The notes: generated by a model from the sequence alone, not told the origin. 8,519 nucleotides of DNA from a bacterium (GCA_030619425.1 JAUXBJ010000044.1:1-8519), one strand, 5' to 3'. Counted from the first letter of the stretch, positions 1-6,520 are shown. Translations and numbers: made by a program.

Positions 1-87
1 TCCATACGCCTGTTGGCTCGTTCCTCCAGCCAGTCCGATCTTGCTTTCCGGCGCCTGGTTGGGGACATGATATCGACATCGTCCTAA
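1..87 (+). CDS. Possible 3' end of an upstream gene (partial)
   Basis: Frame 1 is open from the window edge to a TAA at 85-87. It would encode a 28-residue tail beginning SIRLLARSSSQSD and ending GDMISTSS. The tail is helix-like and about two thirds of its codons end in G or C, which fits the neighbouring genes. A competing reading is frame 3, open from position 3 to a TGA at 117-119; that stop would overlap the TTG start of the next gene as TTGA, a typical coupling arrangement, but its protein is rich in Pro and Cys and less gene-like. Too little is visible to name a family, and the choice of frame is an inference. Confidence 0.3.
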   Translation, partial: SIRLLARSSSQSDLAFRRLVGDMISTSS

Positions 88-106
88 CCGTGACCGTCTG
101 TGTGCC

Positions 107-110
107 GAGG
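107..110 (+). promoter_or_regulatory. Ribosome binding site for wzm (supports TTG start)
   Basis: A GAGG core sits five bases before the TTG at 116. The reading frame has an upstream stop at 68-70 and no ATG or GTG between that stop and 116, so this site is what justifies the unusual TTG start. Confidence 0.5.
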
Positions 111-115
111 TTTCG

Positions 116-997
116 TTGATCGATCAAGCGCCCGATCGATTCGGAGGTGGTATCTGGCCGAGCGAGGCGATCGTCATCAAGCCGGCCAGGGGATGGCTGG
201 ATCTTGGTTTCAAGGATCTGTGGCTGTATCGAGAGCTGCTGTATTTTCTGGTGTGGCGCGACATCAAGGTTCGCTACAAGCAGACCGCCCTTGGTGCCCT
301 CTGGGCGGTGCTTCAACCGCTGTTGACCATGGTGGTGTTCACAATCGTCTTCAGTCGCATGGCCGGTATCGAGTCGGAGGGGGCGGCCTACCCGATTTTT
401 TCGTTCACCGCTCTTCTGCCGTGGAACTTTTTTGCCCAAGGCCTTACCCAGTCATCAAACAGCTTGGTGGGATCTTCGCACCTCATCACCAAGGTGTACT
501 TCCCGCGGTTTCTGATTCCGGTTGCTTCGGTGCTCGCCGGGGTTGTCGATCTGGCAATAGCGCTGATCGTCTTGTTCGGCATGATGGCGTTCTACGGAAT
601 CCGACCGACAGCGCCCCTACTTCTTCTACCGGTTTTCGTGCTCCTCGCGTTGATCACCGCATTGGCAGCCGGGACATGGCTGTCCGCACTCAACGTCAAG
701 TATCGCGATATTCGCTATCTTGTTCCCTTTTCCGTCCAACTCTGGCTCTTTGTATCCCCGGTAATTTATCCCGCCTCGAACATGATCGAAAAGCTCGAAG
801 CATTGGGGCTCCCAGGTTGGTTGTACGGTCTCAACCCGATGGTCGGCGTGATCGAGGGCTTCCGATGGGCGGTTATTGGGGCCGGCTCTGCACCGGTGTC
901 GCTTATCCTGGCAAGTGCGGTTGTGTCCTTTCTTGTGCTGGCCACGGGAGTGGTCTATTTCCGTCGGATGGAGCGCGGTTTCGCGGACATCGTCTGA
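116..997 (+). CDS. wzm: ABC-2 type polysaccharide export permease (Wzm-like)
   Basis: This is the membrane subunit of an ABC exporter that moves a finished, lipid-linked polysaccharide across the inner membrane, paired with the ATPase encoded next. The 293-residue length is close to the usual 260-290. A cytoplasmic amphipathic N-terminus holds the family block VIKPARGW (20-27), then LWLYRELLYFLVWRDIKVRY (35-54). About six hydrophobic segments follow, near residues 60-80, 92-110, 132-157, 165-190, 204-220 and 262-282. The ABC-2 signature region lies around NVKYRDIRYLVPF (193-205) and SPVIYP (214-219). The start is a TTG with a GAGG site five bases upstream; it leaves about 20 residues before the conserved block, as is normal for homologues. 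The gene ends in TGATG, sharing one base with wzt, so the two are almost certainly co-translated. The exported glycan cannot be read from this subunit. Confidence 0.93.
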   Translation: MIDQAPDRFGGGIWPSEAIVIKPARGWLDLGFKDLWLYRELLYFLVWRDIKVRYKQTALGALWAVLQPLLTMVVFTIVFSRMAGIESEGAAYPIFSFTALLPWNFFAQGLTQSSNSLVGSSHLITKVYFPRFLIPVASVLAGVVDLAIALIVLFGMMAFYGIRPTAPLLLLPVFVLLALITALAAGTWLSALNVKYRDIRYLVPFSVQLWLFVSPVIYPASNMIEKLEALGLPGWLYGLNPMVGVIEGFRWAVIGAGSAPVSLILASAVVSFLVLATGVVYFRRMERGFADIV

Positions 998-2271
998 TGT
1001 CGTTGTCCACTGATGTCGTTGTTCGTTCGGAAGGTCTAGGGAAACGGTACGATTTGGGCTGCTCGGTTGCCAGCTACCTCACTCTTCGTGACACGATCGC
1101 TCAACTTCTGAAGGCGCCAGTTCGGGCCTTGCGTGGGCAGAGAGAGCAACTGCGGCGCTCCAGAGACACGATTTGGGCTTTGCATGACCTCGATCTGCAA
1201 ATTCACCGCGGGGAGGTCCTTGGAATCATTGGGTCGAATGGAGCGGGCAAGACCACCCTGCTCAAGATTCTCTCGCGAATCACTTCACCGACGTTGGGTC
1301 GGGTTGAATTGTATGGACGCGTGGGCTCACTTCTGGAGGTCGGGACCGGCTTTCATCCGGAGCTCTCGGGCCGTGAGAACATATTCCTCAACGGGGCCAT
1401 TCTCGGAATGCGGCGAACTGAGATCAACTGCAAATTTGACGAGATCGTTGCATTCGCCGAGGTCGATCGATTTCTCGATACGCCGGTCAAGCGATACTCC
1501 TCGGGGATGTACGTTCGGCTGGCTTTTGCTGTAGCCGCGAATCTCGAGCCGGAGATTTTGATTGTTGACGAGGTATTGGCGGTCGGCGACGCTGCATTTC
1601 GGAAGAAGTGTCTTGGAAAAATGGAGGACGTGAGCCGAAGTGGCAAAACGGTAATTTTCGTCAGTCACAATATGGCTGCAGTACAAAATCTGTGTACCCG
1701 AGTGATCTGGCTGGATAACGGGAGTATTGCTGGCGAGGGCGAACCCTCGAAGGTGATCCAACAATACCGCGAGACGGTTCTGACGAGTGCTGCAGTTTCT
1801 CTAGGTGACCGAACCGACCGAAGCGGCAATGGACGAATCCGATTTTTGTCCCTTGGCTATGAAGACCCTGGCGGGAATACGATCAACTGCCTCTGCTCCG
1901 GAATGACAGGCAGGGTCGTGCTTCATTTCCAAAACCCCTCTCAAAGTACCCTTGACAACTTTCATGTAGCGATAGGTATCGATAGCCCTGCCGGGGAGAG
2001 AATCACGCAGCTCAGTAGCGCGGTCATTGGAGCGGACAACCCTCTGGTACCCGGCAACGCCTCTCGTGTGATTTTCGAGCTTGAGAGAACACCCTTGATG
2101 CCGGGAAGATATCCGGTGACCGTGTTTTCCACGATCAACGGATATGTGGCCGACTGGATTCAAAATGCTGGTTTCATTGAGGTGACCGAAGGCGACTACT
2201 ACGGATCGGGGAACTTGTTGCCGCAAGGACAAGGCGCGATGCTGCTCAACTATGACTTCCAGGTGGAGTAG
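997..2271 (+). CDS. wzt: Polysaccharide export ABC ATPase with C-terminal glycan-binding domain (Wzt-like)
   Basis: This is the cytoplasmic ATPase that powers Wzm. The 424-residue protein has a nucleotide-binding domain at about 1-255: Walker A GSNGAGKTT (79-87), signature YSSGM (167-171) in place of LSGGQ as usual in this family, Walker B ILIVDE (187-192) and an H-loop SHN with H224. The block LLEVGTGFHPELSGREN (112-128) is characteristic of O-antigen and teichoic acid exporters. An extra domain at about 275-424, predicted beta-rich, matches the position of the Wzt C-terminal domain, which in known systems recognises the exported glycan. The ATG at 997 overlaps the wzm stop by one base. The frame happens to stay open upstream through wzm, but the domain layout begins at 997. 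Codon use resembles wzm. The family call is firm; the ligand of the C-terminal domain is unknown. Confidence 0.95.
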   Translation: MSLSTDVVVRSEGLGKRYDLGCSVASYLTLRDTIAQLLKAPVRALRGQREQLRRSRDTIWALHDLDLQIHRGEVLGIIGSNGAGKTTLLKILSRITSPTLGRVELYGRVGSLLEVGTGFHPELSGRENIFLNGAILGMRRTEINCKFDEIVAFAEVDRFLDTPVKRYSSGMYVRLAFAVAANLEPEILIVDEVLAVGDAAFRKKCLGKMEDVSRSGKTVIFVSHNMAAVQNLCTRVIWLDNGSIAGEGEPSKVIQQYRETVLTSAAVSLGDRTDRSGNGRIRFLSLGYEDPGGNTINCLCSGMTGRVVLHFQNPSQSTLDNFHVAIGIDSPAGERITQLSSAVIGADNPLVPGNASRVIFELERTPLMPGRYPVTVFSTINGYVADWIQNAGFIEVTEGDYYGSGNLLPQGQGAMLLNYDFQVE

Positions 2272-2279
2272 AGCTGTTC

Positions 2280-3011
2280 GTGTTGTTGGACCATCGTCGT
2301 TATGCGAAGAGATACATCCGGGAAGCGATGAGACAGCTTCGCTGCGGCTATGGGTTGAGGCCTGTCCAATTGGTGAGACACTATCCGATCTGGTTCTCTT
2401 CGATCACGAGAAAGGCATCTCCGGTATCAGATCGAAAGCCGTGGATTACGTTTGCAGCGACCGATTTTCTTAGACGTTGCCTTCGTAGTGACATGAAAGT
2501 CCTTGAGTATGGAACCGGAGGGTCTACACTCTTCTTTCTGGACCGCGTAAAGTCCGTAGTCTCAATCGAACACGATGCCGGGTGGGTCGGGATCGTGACC
2601 TCGGGGCTGAATGCCGATGAGCGGAGTCGCTGGAGATGCCATCTAGTCGAGCCGGAGAGCACGAGTCTTGCGAGCCCTCCAGGATCATTACCCTATCGGG
2701 CCGACTATCGCTCAAACGCTCCGGAGTATTCGGGGAGGACGTTTCACAACTACGTATTGTCGATTGATGATTATCCGGATGGCAGTTTTGACCTCATCAT
2801 GATCGATGGTCGTGCTCGGCCATCGTGCTTTGTACATGCCTTCAATAAGGTTAAAAGCCGGGGCTATATAGTTTGGGACAATACGGAGAGAGAAAATTAC
2901 CATAAGGCGATGAGTTTGGCGCCGAAACACATGAAAATGTTCGATTTTCCGGGCCCTTCCCCCTATGCCGACTTTTTCACCAGGACCACGGCGTGGTTCA
3001 ATGAGGGTTGA
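2280..3011 (+). CDS. Class I SAM-dependent methyltransferase-like protein
   Basis: The 243-residue protein has a Rossmann-type methyltransferase core. Motif I is VLEYGTGGST (74-83), the acidic end of strand 2 is SIEHD (95-99), strand 4 is FDLIMIDGRAR (170-180), and YIVWDNTER (196-204) follows. This matches small class I methyltransferases often found in polysaccharide clusters; the substrate is not readable and is probably a sugar or lipid-linked glycan. The start is a GTG at 2280, eight bases after the wzt stop, with GGAG at 2265-2268 about eleven bases upstream; an internal ATG at 2328 is possible but would lose a basic N-terminal stretch. Same strand and tight spacing place it in the wzm-wzt operon. 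Because it directly follows an ATPase with a glycan-binding domain, a role in capping or decorating the exported chain is plausible, but that is inference. Confidence 0.82.
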   Translation: MLLDHRRYAKRYIREAMRQLRCGYGLRPVQLVRHYPIWFSSITRKASPVSDRKPWITFAATDFLRRCLRSDMKVLEYGTGGSTLFFLDRVKSVVSIEHDAGWVGIVTSGLNADERSRWRCHLVEPESTSLASPPGSLPYRADYRSNAPEYSGRTFHNYVLSIDDYPDGSFDLIMIDGRARPSCFVHAFNKVKSRGYIVWDNTERENYHKAMSLAPKHMKMFDFPGPSPYADFFTRTTAWFNEG

Positions 3012-3017
3012 GCGATT

Positions 3018-3173
3018 GTGGCACCTGTTAGATCACAAAAACTGCGAATCATTGAGCCAGTTCGGCTTGGACTTGTGTGCCAATTTCCTGTTGGAGGCGA
3101 TGAGATGCGAAAAGCGGAGGTAGTTCTTGGGCGAGATCTAAGTCCGATTGATTGCCGAAGGATCGTTGGATGA
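3018..3173 (+). CDS. Doubtful small ORF between methyltransferase and glycosyltransferase
   Basis: A 51-codon frame runs from GTG 3018 to a TGA at 3171-3173, in the same frame as the preceding methyltransferase and just past its stop. GAGGG (3003-3007) lies ten bases before the GTG, and the stop overlaps the next gene's ATG as ATGA, as in coupled genes. The product begins VAPVRSQKLRII and ends DLSPIDCRRIVG. It has no membrane segment, and I recognise no family. Only about a third of its codons end in G or C, unlike the GC-rich genes to its left. It could be a real small protein, the tail of a gene lost when the AT-rich transferase arrived, or non-coding spacer open by chance. Confidence 0.25.
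   Translation: MAPVRSQKLRIIEPVRLGLVCQFPVGGDEMRKAEVVLGRDLSPIDCRRIVG
3157..3162 (+). promoter_or_regulatory. Ribosome binding site fixing the glycosyltransferase start
   Basis: GAAGGA lies seven bases before the ATG at 3170. It decides the start in favour of that ATG over an in-frame TTG at 3152, which lies upstream of this site and has no comparable one of its own. Confidence 0.7.
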
Positions 3174-4027
3174 GTCTCTTGGCGCCAGTTGTAATATTCG
3201 TATATAGGAGAACCGCACATCTCGACAGGCTCATTCAAACCTTGAAACAGAATAGGCTTTCTGAGCAAAGTGAGTTGATAATTTTTTCTGATGGGCCCAA
3301 AGCAAGAAATGAAAAGAGGGAAGTTCGTAATGTAAGAAACCTCCTACGCAATATTGACGGCTTCAAGGATGTAACTATAGTTGAGTCGTCGAAAAATCTA
3401 GGGCTGGCCAACTCCATAGTCAATGGTGTTTCAACCGTGTTGGAGAATCATGAAAATATAATCGTGTTAGAGGATGATCTAGAAGTCAGCACAAATTTTC
3501 TGAGATTTATGAATGACGCTTTAGATTTCTATAAGGCCAATCAAAGTATTTTTTCTATTAGTGGACTGCTATTTCACGGTATAGATATTCCGATGAATTA
3601 TCGCCATGATGTTCTTGCTCATCCAAGATTATGTTCTACAGGGTGGGCAACATGGAGAAATCGTTGGCATAAATGTGATTGGCAAATGACGTATATTGAT
3701 GAATTTATTGAAAACACAGACCTACAAAACGATTTCAATACTATTGGGGACGATCTGTCGGATATATTGATGATGCAAAACGATGGAATCATTGATTCTT
3801 GGGCGATAAGGTGGGTATATTCACATTTTGTTAATAATGCGTTGTCTATTTTTCCGATAACCTCAAAGGTGATTCATAAGGGTGATGATAAAAGTGGTAC
3901 ACATGTGAAGAAGTTTTCAGAGGTTCACAGACCTAGGCTTGATGTTTCAAATCAGATGAATTTCAATTTTATTGATGAAATCGAAGTCGATCCGGAAATC
4001 ATGGAACAATTCAGGAAGATATTTTGA
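3170..4027 (+). CDS. GT2-like sugar transferase, AT-rich and probably acquired
   Basis: The 285-residue protein is a GT-A-fold transferase that should move a sugar from a nucleotide donor to a growing glycan in the cytoplasm. Visible blocks are LAPVVIFVYRR (4-14, first nucleotide-binding strand), LIIFSDGPK (36-44), KNLGLANSIVNG (75-86), IIVLEDDLEVS (97-107) with EDD as the probable metal-binding DXD-type motif, and GWATWRNRW (158-166). The closest general type is the family of sugar transferases that open with APVVIFVYNRP. The start is ATG 3170 with a strong ribosome site. Base composition is clearly different from neighbours: sampled 60-base lines are about 30-38 percent GC, and codons favour A/T endings (aaa, gat, att, aat). 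This suggests horizontal acquisition. The gene is complete, so it is probably functional. It ends the plus-strand operon and faces the fucose synthase relic 82 bases away. Donor and acceptor sugars are unknown. Confidence 0.88.
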   Translation: MSLLAPVVIFVYRRTAHLDRLIQTLKQNRLSEQSELIIFSDGPKARNEKREVRNVRNLLRNIDGFKDVTIVESSKNLGLANSIVNGVSTVLENHENIIVLEDDLEVSTNFLRFMNDALDFYKANQSIFSISGLLFHGIDIPMNYRHDVLAHPRLCSTGWATWRNRWHKCDWQMTYIDEFIENTDLQNDFNTIGDDLSDILMMQNDGIIDSWAIRWVYSHFVNNALSIFPITSKVIHKGDDKSGTHVKKFSEVHRPRLDVSNQMNFNFIDEIEVDPEIMEQFRKIF

Positions 4028-4109
4028 AGGCCGCAACTGAGACATGTCCAGTATATTCAGTTTGAGCGTAACGAAGTCAGAGTTGATACATTTGTGCCGA
4101 ACACTGGAG
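4028..4109. other. Convergent spacer between transferase and fcl relic
   Basis: This is an 82-base gap between two converging genes. A transcription terminator would be expected, but I see no GC-rich hairpin followed by a T-run on either strand. Composition rises from the AT-rich transferase back towards the local average, so one edge of the acquired segment probably lies here. Confidence 0.4.
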
Positions 4110-4922
4110 TTATTCTTGCGTGAGCCCCAAGTACCAGTCATAGGTCCACCGAATACCCTGTTCGAGTTCAACCCGATGACGCCAACCTGACTGATGAAGG
4201 CGAGAGAGGTCGAGGAGCTTCCGTGGGGTACCGTCCGGTTTTGACGTGTCAAATTCGAGTACTGCCTCGGGGTAAACGATGTTGCGCACTGATTCCGCCA
4301 GTTCGCGAATCGTCAGATCCTCTCCGGTTCCAACATTAATATGGTCTTCTTGGTCGTAGTTTCGCATCAAGAAAATGCAAGCGTCGGCGAGATCATCGAC
4401 ATACAAAAATTCGCGGCGTGGTTTTCCACTTCCCCAAATTGTGACCTTGGGGTGGTCTCCCAGGATCTTGGCGTCGTGGAATTTCCGAATCAGGGCGGGC
4501 AAAACGTGGGAGCTTTCGAGATCGAAGTTGTCGTACGGGCCGTAGAGATTGGTGGGAATGGCGGAAATGAAGTTGCATCCGTACTGGCGCCGGTAGGCTT
4601 GGCAGAGTTTGATACCGGCAATCTTGGCGATTGCATACGGTTCGTTTGTCGGTTCGAGATACCCGGATAGCAGGTCCTCCTCTTTCATCGGTTGTTTGCA
4701 GTCTGTGGGATAGATGCAGGACGATCCGAGGTACAACAGCTTCTTGATTCCATACAGATGGGCCGCATGAACGACCGTGGCATGGATCATCAGATTGTCG
4801 TAGATGAATTCGGCCGGACGAGTCGAGTTCGCGAGAATTCCCCCAACGGTTCCCGCGACAAGGAAGACGTATTCCGGTCTGCGGTGAACCGCAAGATCAT
4901 AGTGGAAAGACCCGATGAGGGG
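4110..4922 (-). pseudogene. fcl: GDP-L-fucose synthase remnant, N-terminus missing
   Basis: An intact enzyme converts GDP-4-keto-6-deoxymannose to GDP-L-fucose using NADPH. Read from the stop at 4923-4925, the frame gives 270 residues. Strong family homology begins at [19 protein letters not shown] and continues through [64 protein letters not shown] and [12 protein letters not shown] to the C-terminus. The catalytic Ser, Tyr and Lys (in SSC and YAIAK) and the conserved His of SSHV are present. The first 50 or so residues of the family, including the GxxGxxG dinucleotide-binding loop (GHRGMVG in E. coli Fcl), are absent. I translated all three minus-strand frames up to about 5003 and found no trace. 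The first in-frame ATG is at 4790, inside the conserved core, so any product (226 residues) should not bind NADPH. No partner gmd gene is in the window. Recognition of the family is firm; loss of function is inferred. Confidence 0.85.
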
Positions 4923-5111
4923 TCATCTGCTGTCAACGGCCGATTGTGTAGATTCCATCGAGAGAGTGCCCGGTGAAGCGGCAATCAAGATCTGGGTTAG
5001 CATCGGAGGGTGGCGAACACGTGTTGGCTAATTATGAAATATTTTAGTTGGGTTCGATGATCGGACCTTCGTGCCGTGCGCTGTGGCTTGCCTTGATTCT
5101 GGCGGCTGTGG
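4923..5111. other. Spacer between SGNH gene and fcl remnant
   Basis: These 189 bases should hold the missing 5' part of fcl but do not. On the minus strand an ATG at 5003 opens a 26-codon frame (ending ESTQSAVDSR) that stops at 4923-4925 in phase with the fcl remnant. It has no ribosome site and no Fcl similarity that I can see. A near-palindrome lies at 5013-5028. No terminator hairpin with a T-run was found for the SGNH gene. Confidence 0.4.
5013..5028. repeat. Near-perfect 16-bp palindrome around AACACGTGTT
   Basis: The 10-base core AACACGTGTT (5016-5025) is a perfect palindrome. It extends by one mismatched G/G pair and then GC on each side. With no loop and no T-run it is not a terminator. 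It could be a dimeric protein-binding site or chance. Confidence 0.3.
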
Positions 5112-6374
5112 TCAGAATGCCGTCGCTGCCGGTGACTGCGCGGGAGCACTCCTTTTTTCGGTGGATGAGTCGGTCGTGGTGTCTTTGATGAGGTCCTCAA
5201 CCGCCGCGGCGATCAATCGGTGTGCTGCCGGAGAATAGTGTCCGCCTTCGTTGCCATGAGCGTAGAGCTCACTCCACGTATGGCTGCTCCTGAGCCACGG
5301 ACGAAAAACCCGATCACAATCGATGAAGATGTAGCCTTTGTGCTCGAGGAAGGGTACGAGGAAGGAGTAGGGCATTTCGCCGGAGGGCCCTGCATCCCGG
5401 TAGTCGAAATGGATGGGAAAGAGGAGGAAGATCGGTGTGGTGCCGGATGCGACCGCCTGGTCATGAAAGAGATCGAAGATTCTGAACAGAAGAGGGTTAT
5501 TGCCGGGGCCTGTTGTGTACCAATCGTGGTCAACGGTGGGCCGAGCCATGTGATTACTCCACCAGTCGCGCATCCTGCGAAACCAGAATACAGAGGCATG
5601 GACGGACGGAATATTATCGACAAGACTAGTTTTTGATGGCAGGTATTGCGGGTAGTAGGCATCGTATTGGCCGATACGAGGAAGCTCGGTTTCCGGGTGA
5701 TCAAGCAACTCCTGGTACTGCTCGAGACTTTGAACTGGGTTTGGGACCAGGATCAGTTCCTCACCCTCCAGCCGATATCGAGGCTTCGCCAGAGGAAATC
5801 CTGTTGAGGGAAGATAGAAAGGTCGAAAGGTATTGATATTTCGCTTGTTGTTCTCGGCGATATAACTCAAGACAACAATATCGGGGGCAAGGTTCTTTCC
5901 CTCTTTCAGGTACCTCAGGACAGCCTGGCCGGTCCCGTAGCTTGAAACCCCGAAATTAGGAACCTCAAAGGCGGGGTTCGATGTCTCCAGCAGTGCCTGC
6001 CAGGTCTGCTCGACCTCGACGTCGGCGCCGAGCATGAAGGAGTCTCCGAAAGTTGCGATACGGATGATTCCTTGTCCCGGAACCTGCGTGTAGTCTCGAT
6101 CGGCCCGAAGGCCCTGTCCGTTGGCCCGGTAGATGTCACCGCGGCCCCAGGGTTTGTGGGACCATCCAAGCGTCGGGTCGAAGGCCACGAAATCTGTATG
6201 GTCTAGGATCAGGCCCTCGATTTGGGATCGGTATTTCTCAATGAACGCCCTGGGGTCCATCGTATTGATCGGGGGGTGAATTGTCGGCAGGGCAAGGGCG
6301 ATGATCAACTCGCAGCCCGCCCAAACAATTGCGGCGGTCATTACGATGAAAAGGTACCTTCTATCGCTGTTCAC
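5112..6374 (-). CDS. Membrane-anchored SGNH/GDSL-type hydrolase or acyl-esterase
   Basis: The 420-residue protein begins MNSDRRYLF and has one hydrophobic segment at about 8-30 (signal anchor), so the domain should face the periplasm. SGNH block I is IRIATFGDSF (104-113), with S112 the expected nucleophile. Block II is PNFGVSSYGTGQ (139-150), with G142. Block III is VVLSYIAENNKRN (167-179), reading ENN where many relatives have GND. The final block is GNEGGHYSPAAHRLIA (374-389), with H379 as catalytic His; three residues before it is Glu (E376) where Asp is usual. The tail (about 398-420) is Ser/Thr/Ala/Pro-rich and looks disordered. The start is GTG 6374 with AGGAGA seven bases upstream; an earlier in-frame ATG at 6524 would add 50 unlikely residues ahead of the anchor. 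Such proteins commonly add or remove acetyl groups on surface glycans; that role is inferred from context. Confidence 0.8.
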   Translation of the reverse strand: MNSDRRYLFIVMTAAIVWAGCELIIALALPTIHPPINTMDPRAFIEKYRSQIEGLILDHTDFVAFDPTLGWSHKPWGRGDIYRANGQGLRADRDYTQVPGQGIIRIATFGDSFMLGADVEVEQTWQALLETSNPAFEVPNFGVSSYGTGQAVLRYLKEGKNLAPDIVVLSYIAENNKRNINTFRPFYLPSTGFPLAKPRYRLEGEELILVPNPVQSLEQYQELLDHPETELPRIGQYDAYYPQYLPSKTSLVDNIPSVHASVFWFRRMRDWWSNHMARPTVDHDWYTTGPGNNPLLFRIFDLFHDQAVASGTTPIFLLFPIHFDYRDAGPSGEMPYSFLVPFLEHKGYIFIDCDRVFRPWLRSSHTWSELYAHGNEGGHYSPAAHRLIAAAVEDLIKDTTTDSSTEKRSAPAQSPAATAF

Positions 6375-6381
6375 TCTCGTG

Positions 6382-6387
6382 TCTCCT
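6382..6387 (-). promoter_or_regulatory. Ribosome binding site fixing the SGNH gene start
   Basis: On the minus strand AGGAGA lies seven bases before the GTG at 6374. This places the start immediately ahead of the membrane anchor rather than at the ATG 150 bases further upstream. Confidence 0.65.
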
Positions 6388-6472
6388 CTCACAGACCTGT
6401 TAGTGCCAACCAAAAGCAAGGTGCCGACACTTCGGGAGGGCCGTTGAAAATCTGGTATCGAATCATCGAAGC

Positions 6473-6520
6473 GTGGTCCCCAGCTCAGATTACAGGATTC
6501 AGTTGTGGCAGTGGTCCCCA
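6473..6520 (+). repeat. Pair of direct repeats GTGGTCCCCA
   Basis: Identical 10-base copies lie at 6473-6482 and 6511-6520, 38 bases apart start to start, inside the divergent spacer. They could be paired regulator sites, but two decamers in 239 bases may also be chance. Confidence 0.35.

Noticed and set aside
100..996. The wzt frame stays open upstream through the whole wzm gene, suggesting a 723-residue fusion.
   Set aside because: The upstream translation is low-complexity, Arg/Gly/Ser-rich shadow sequence with no domain, and wzm in the other frame is clearly real. The ATPase begins normally at ATG 997.
2804..2825. CGATGG/CCATCG hairpin with a 10-base loop.
   Set aside because: It lies within the conserved MIDGRAR-coding part of the methyltransferase and has no T-run, so it is not a terminator.
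4341..4976. Plus-strand open frames of 109 and 94 codons, and minus-strand frames in other phases, across the fcl remnant.
   Set aside because: The minus-strand Fcl homology accounts for this region through to 4110; the other frames show no motif.
5057..5188. A 43-codon plus-strand ORF with a hydrophobic stretch (ALWLALILAAVVRMPSL), resembling the start of a membrane glycosyltransferase.
   Set aside because: It overlaps the SGNH 3' end in antisense, has only a weak ribosome site and stops after 43 codons. The resemblance is limited to generic hydrophobic residues.
5220..5836. Plus-strand open frames of 138 and 67 codons antisense to the SGNH gene.
   Set aside because: They lie opposite conserved SGNH coding sequence, lack ribosome sites and show no recognisable motif; they are shadows of codon bias.
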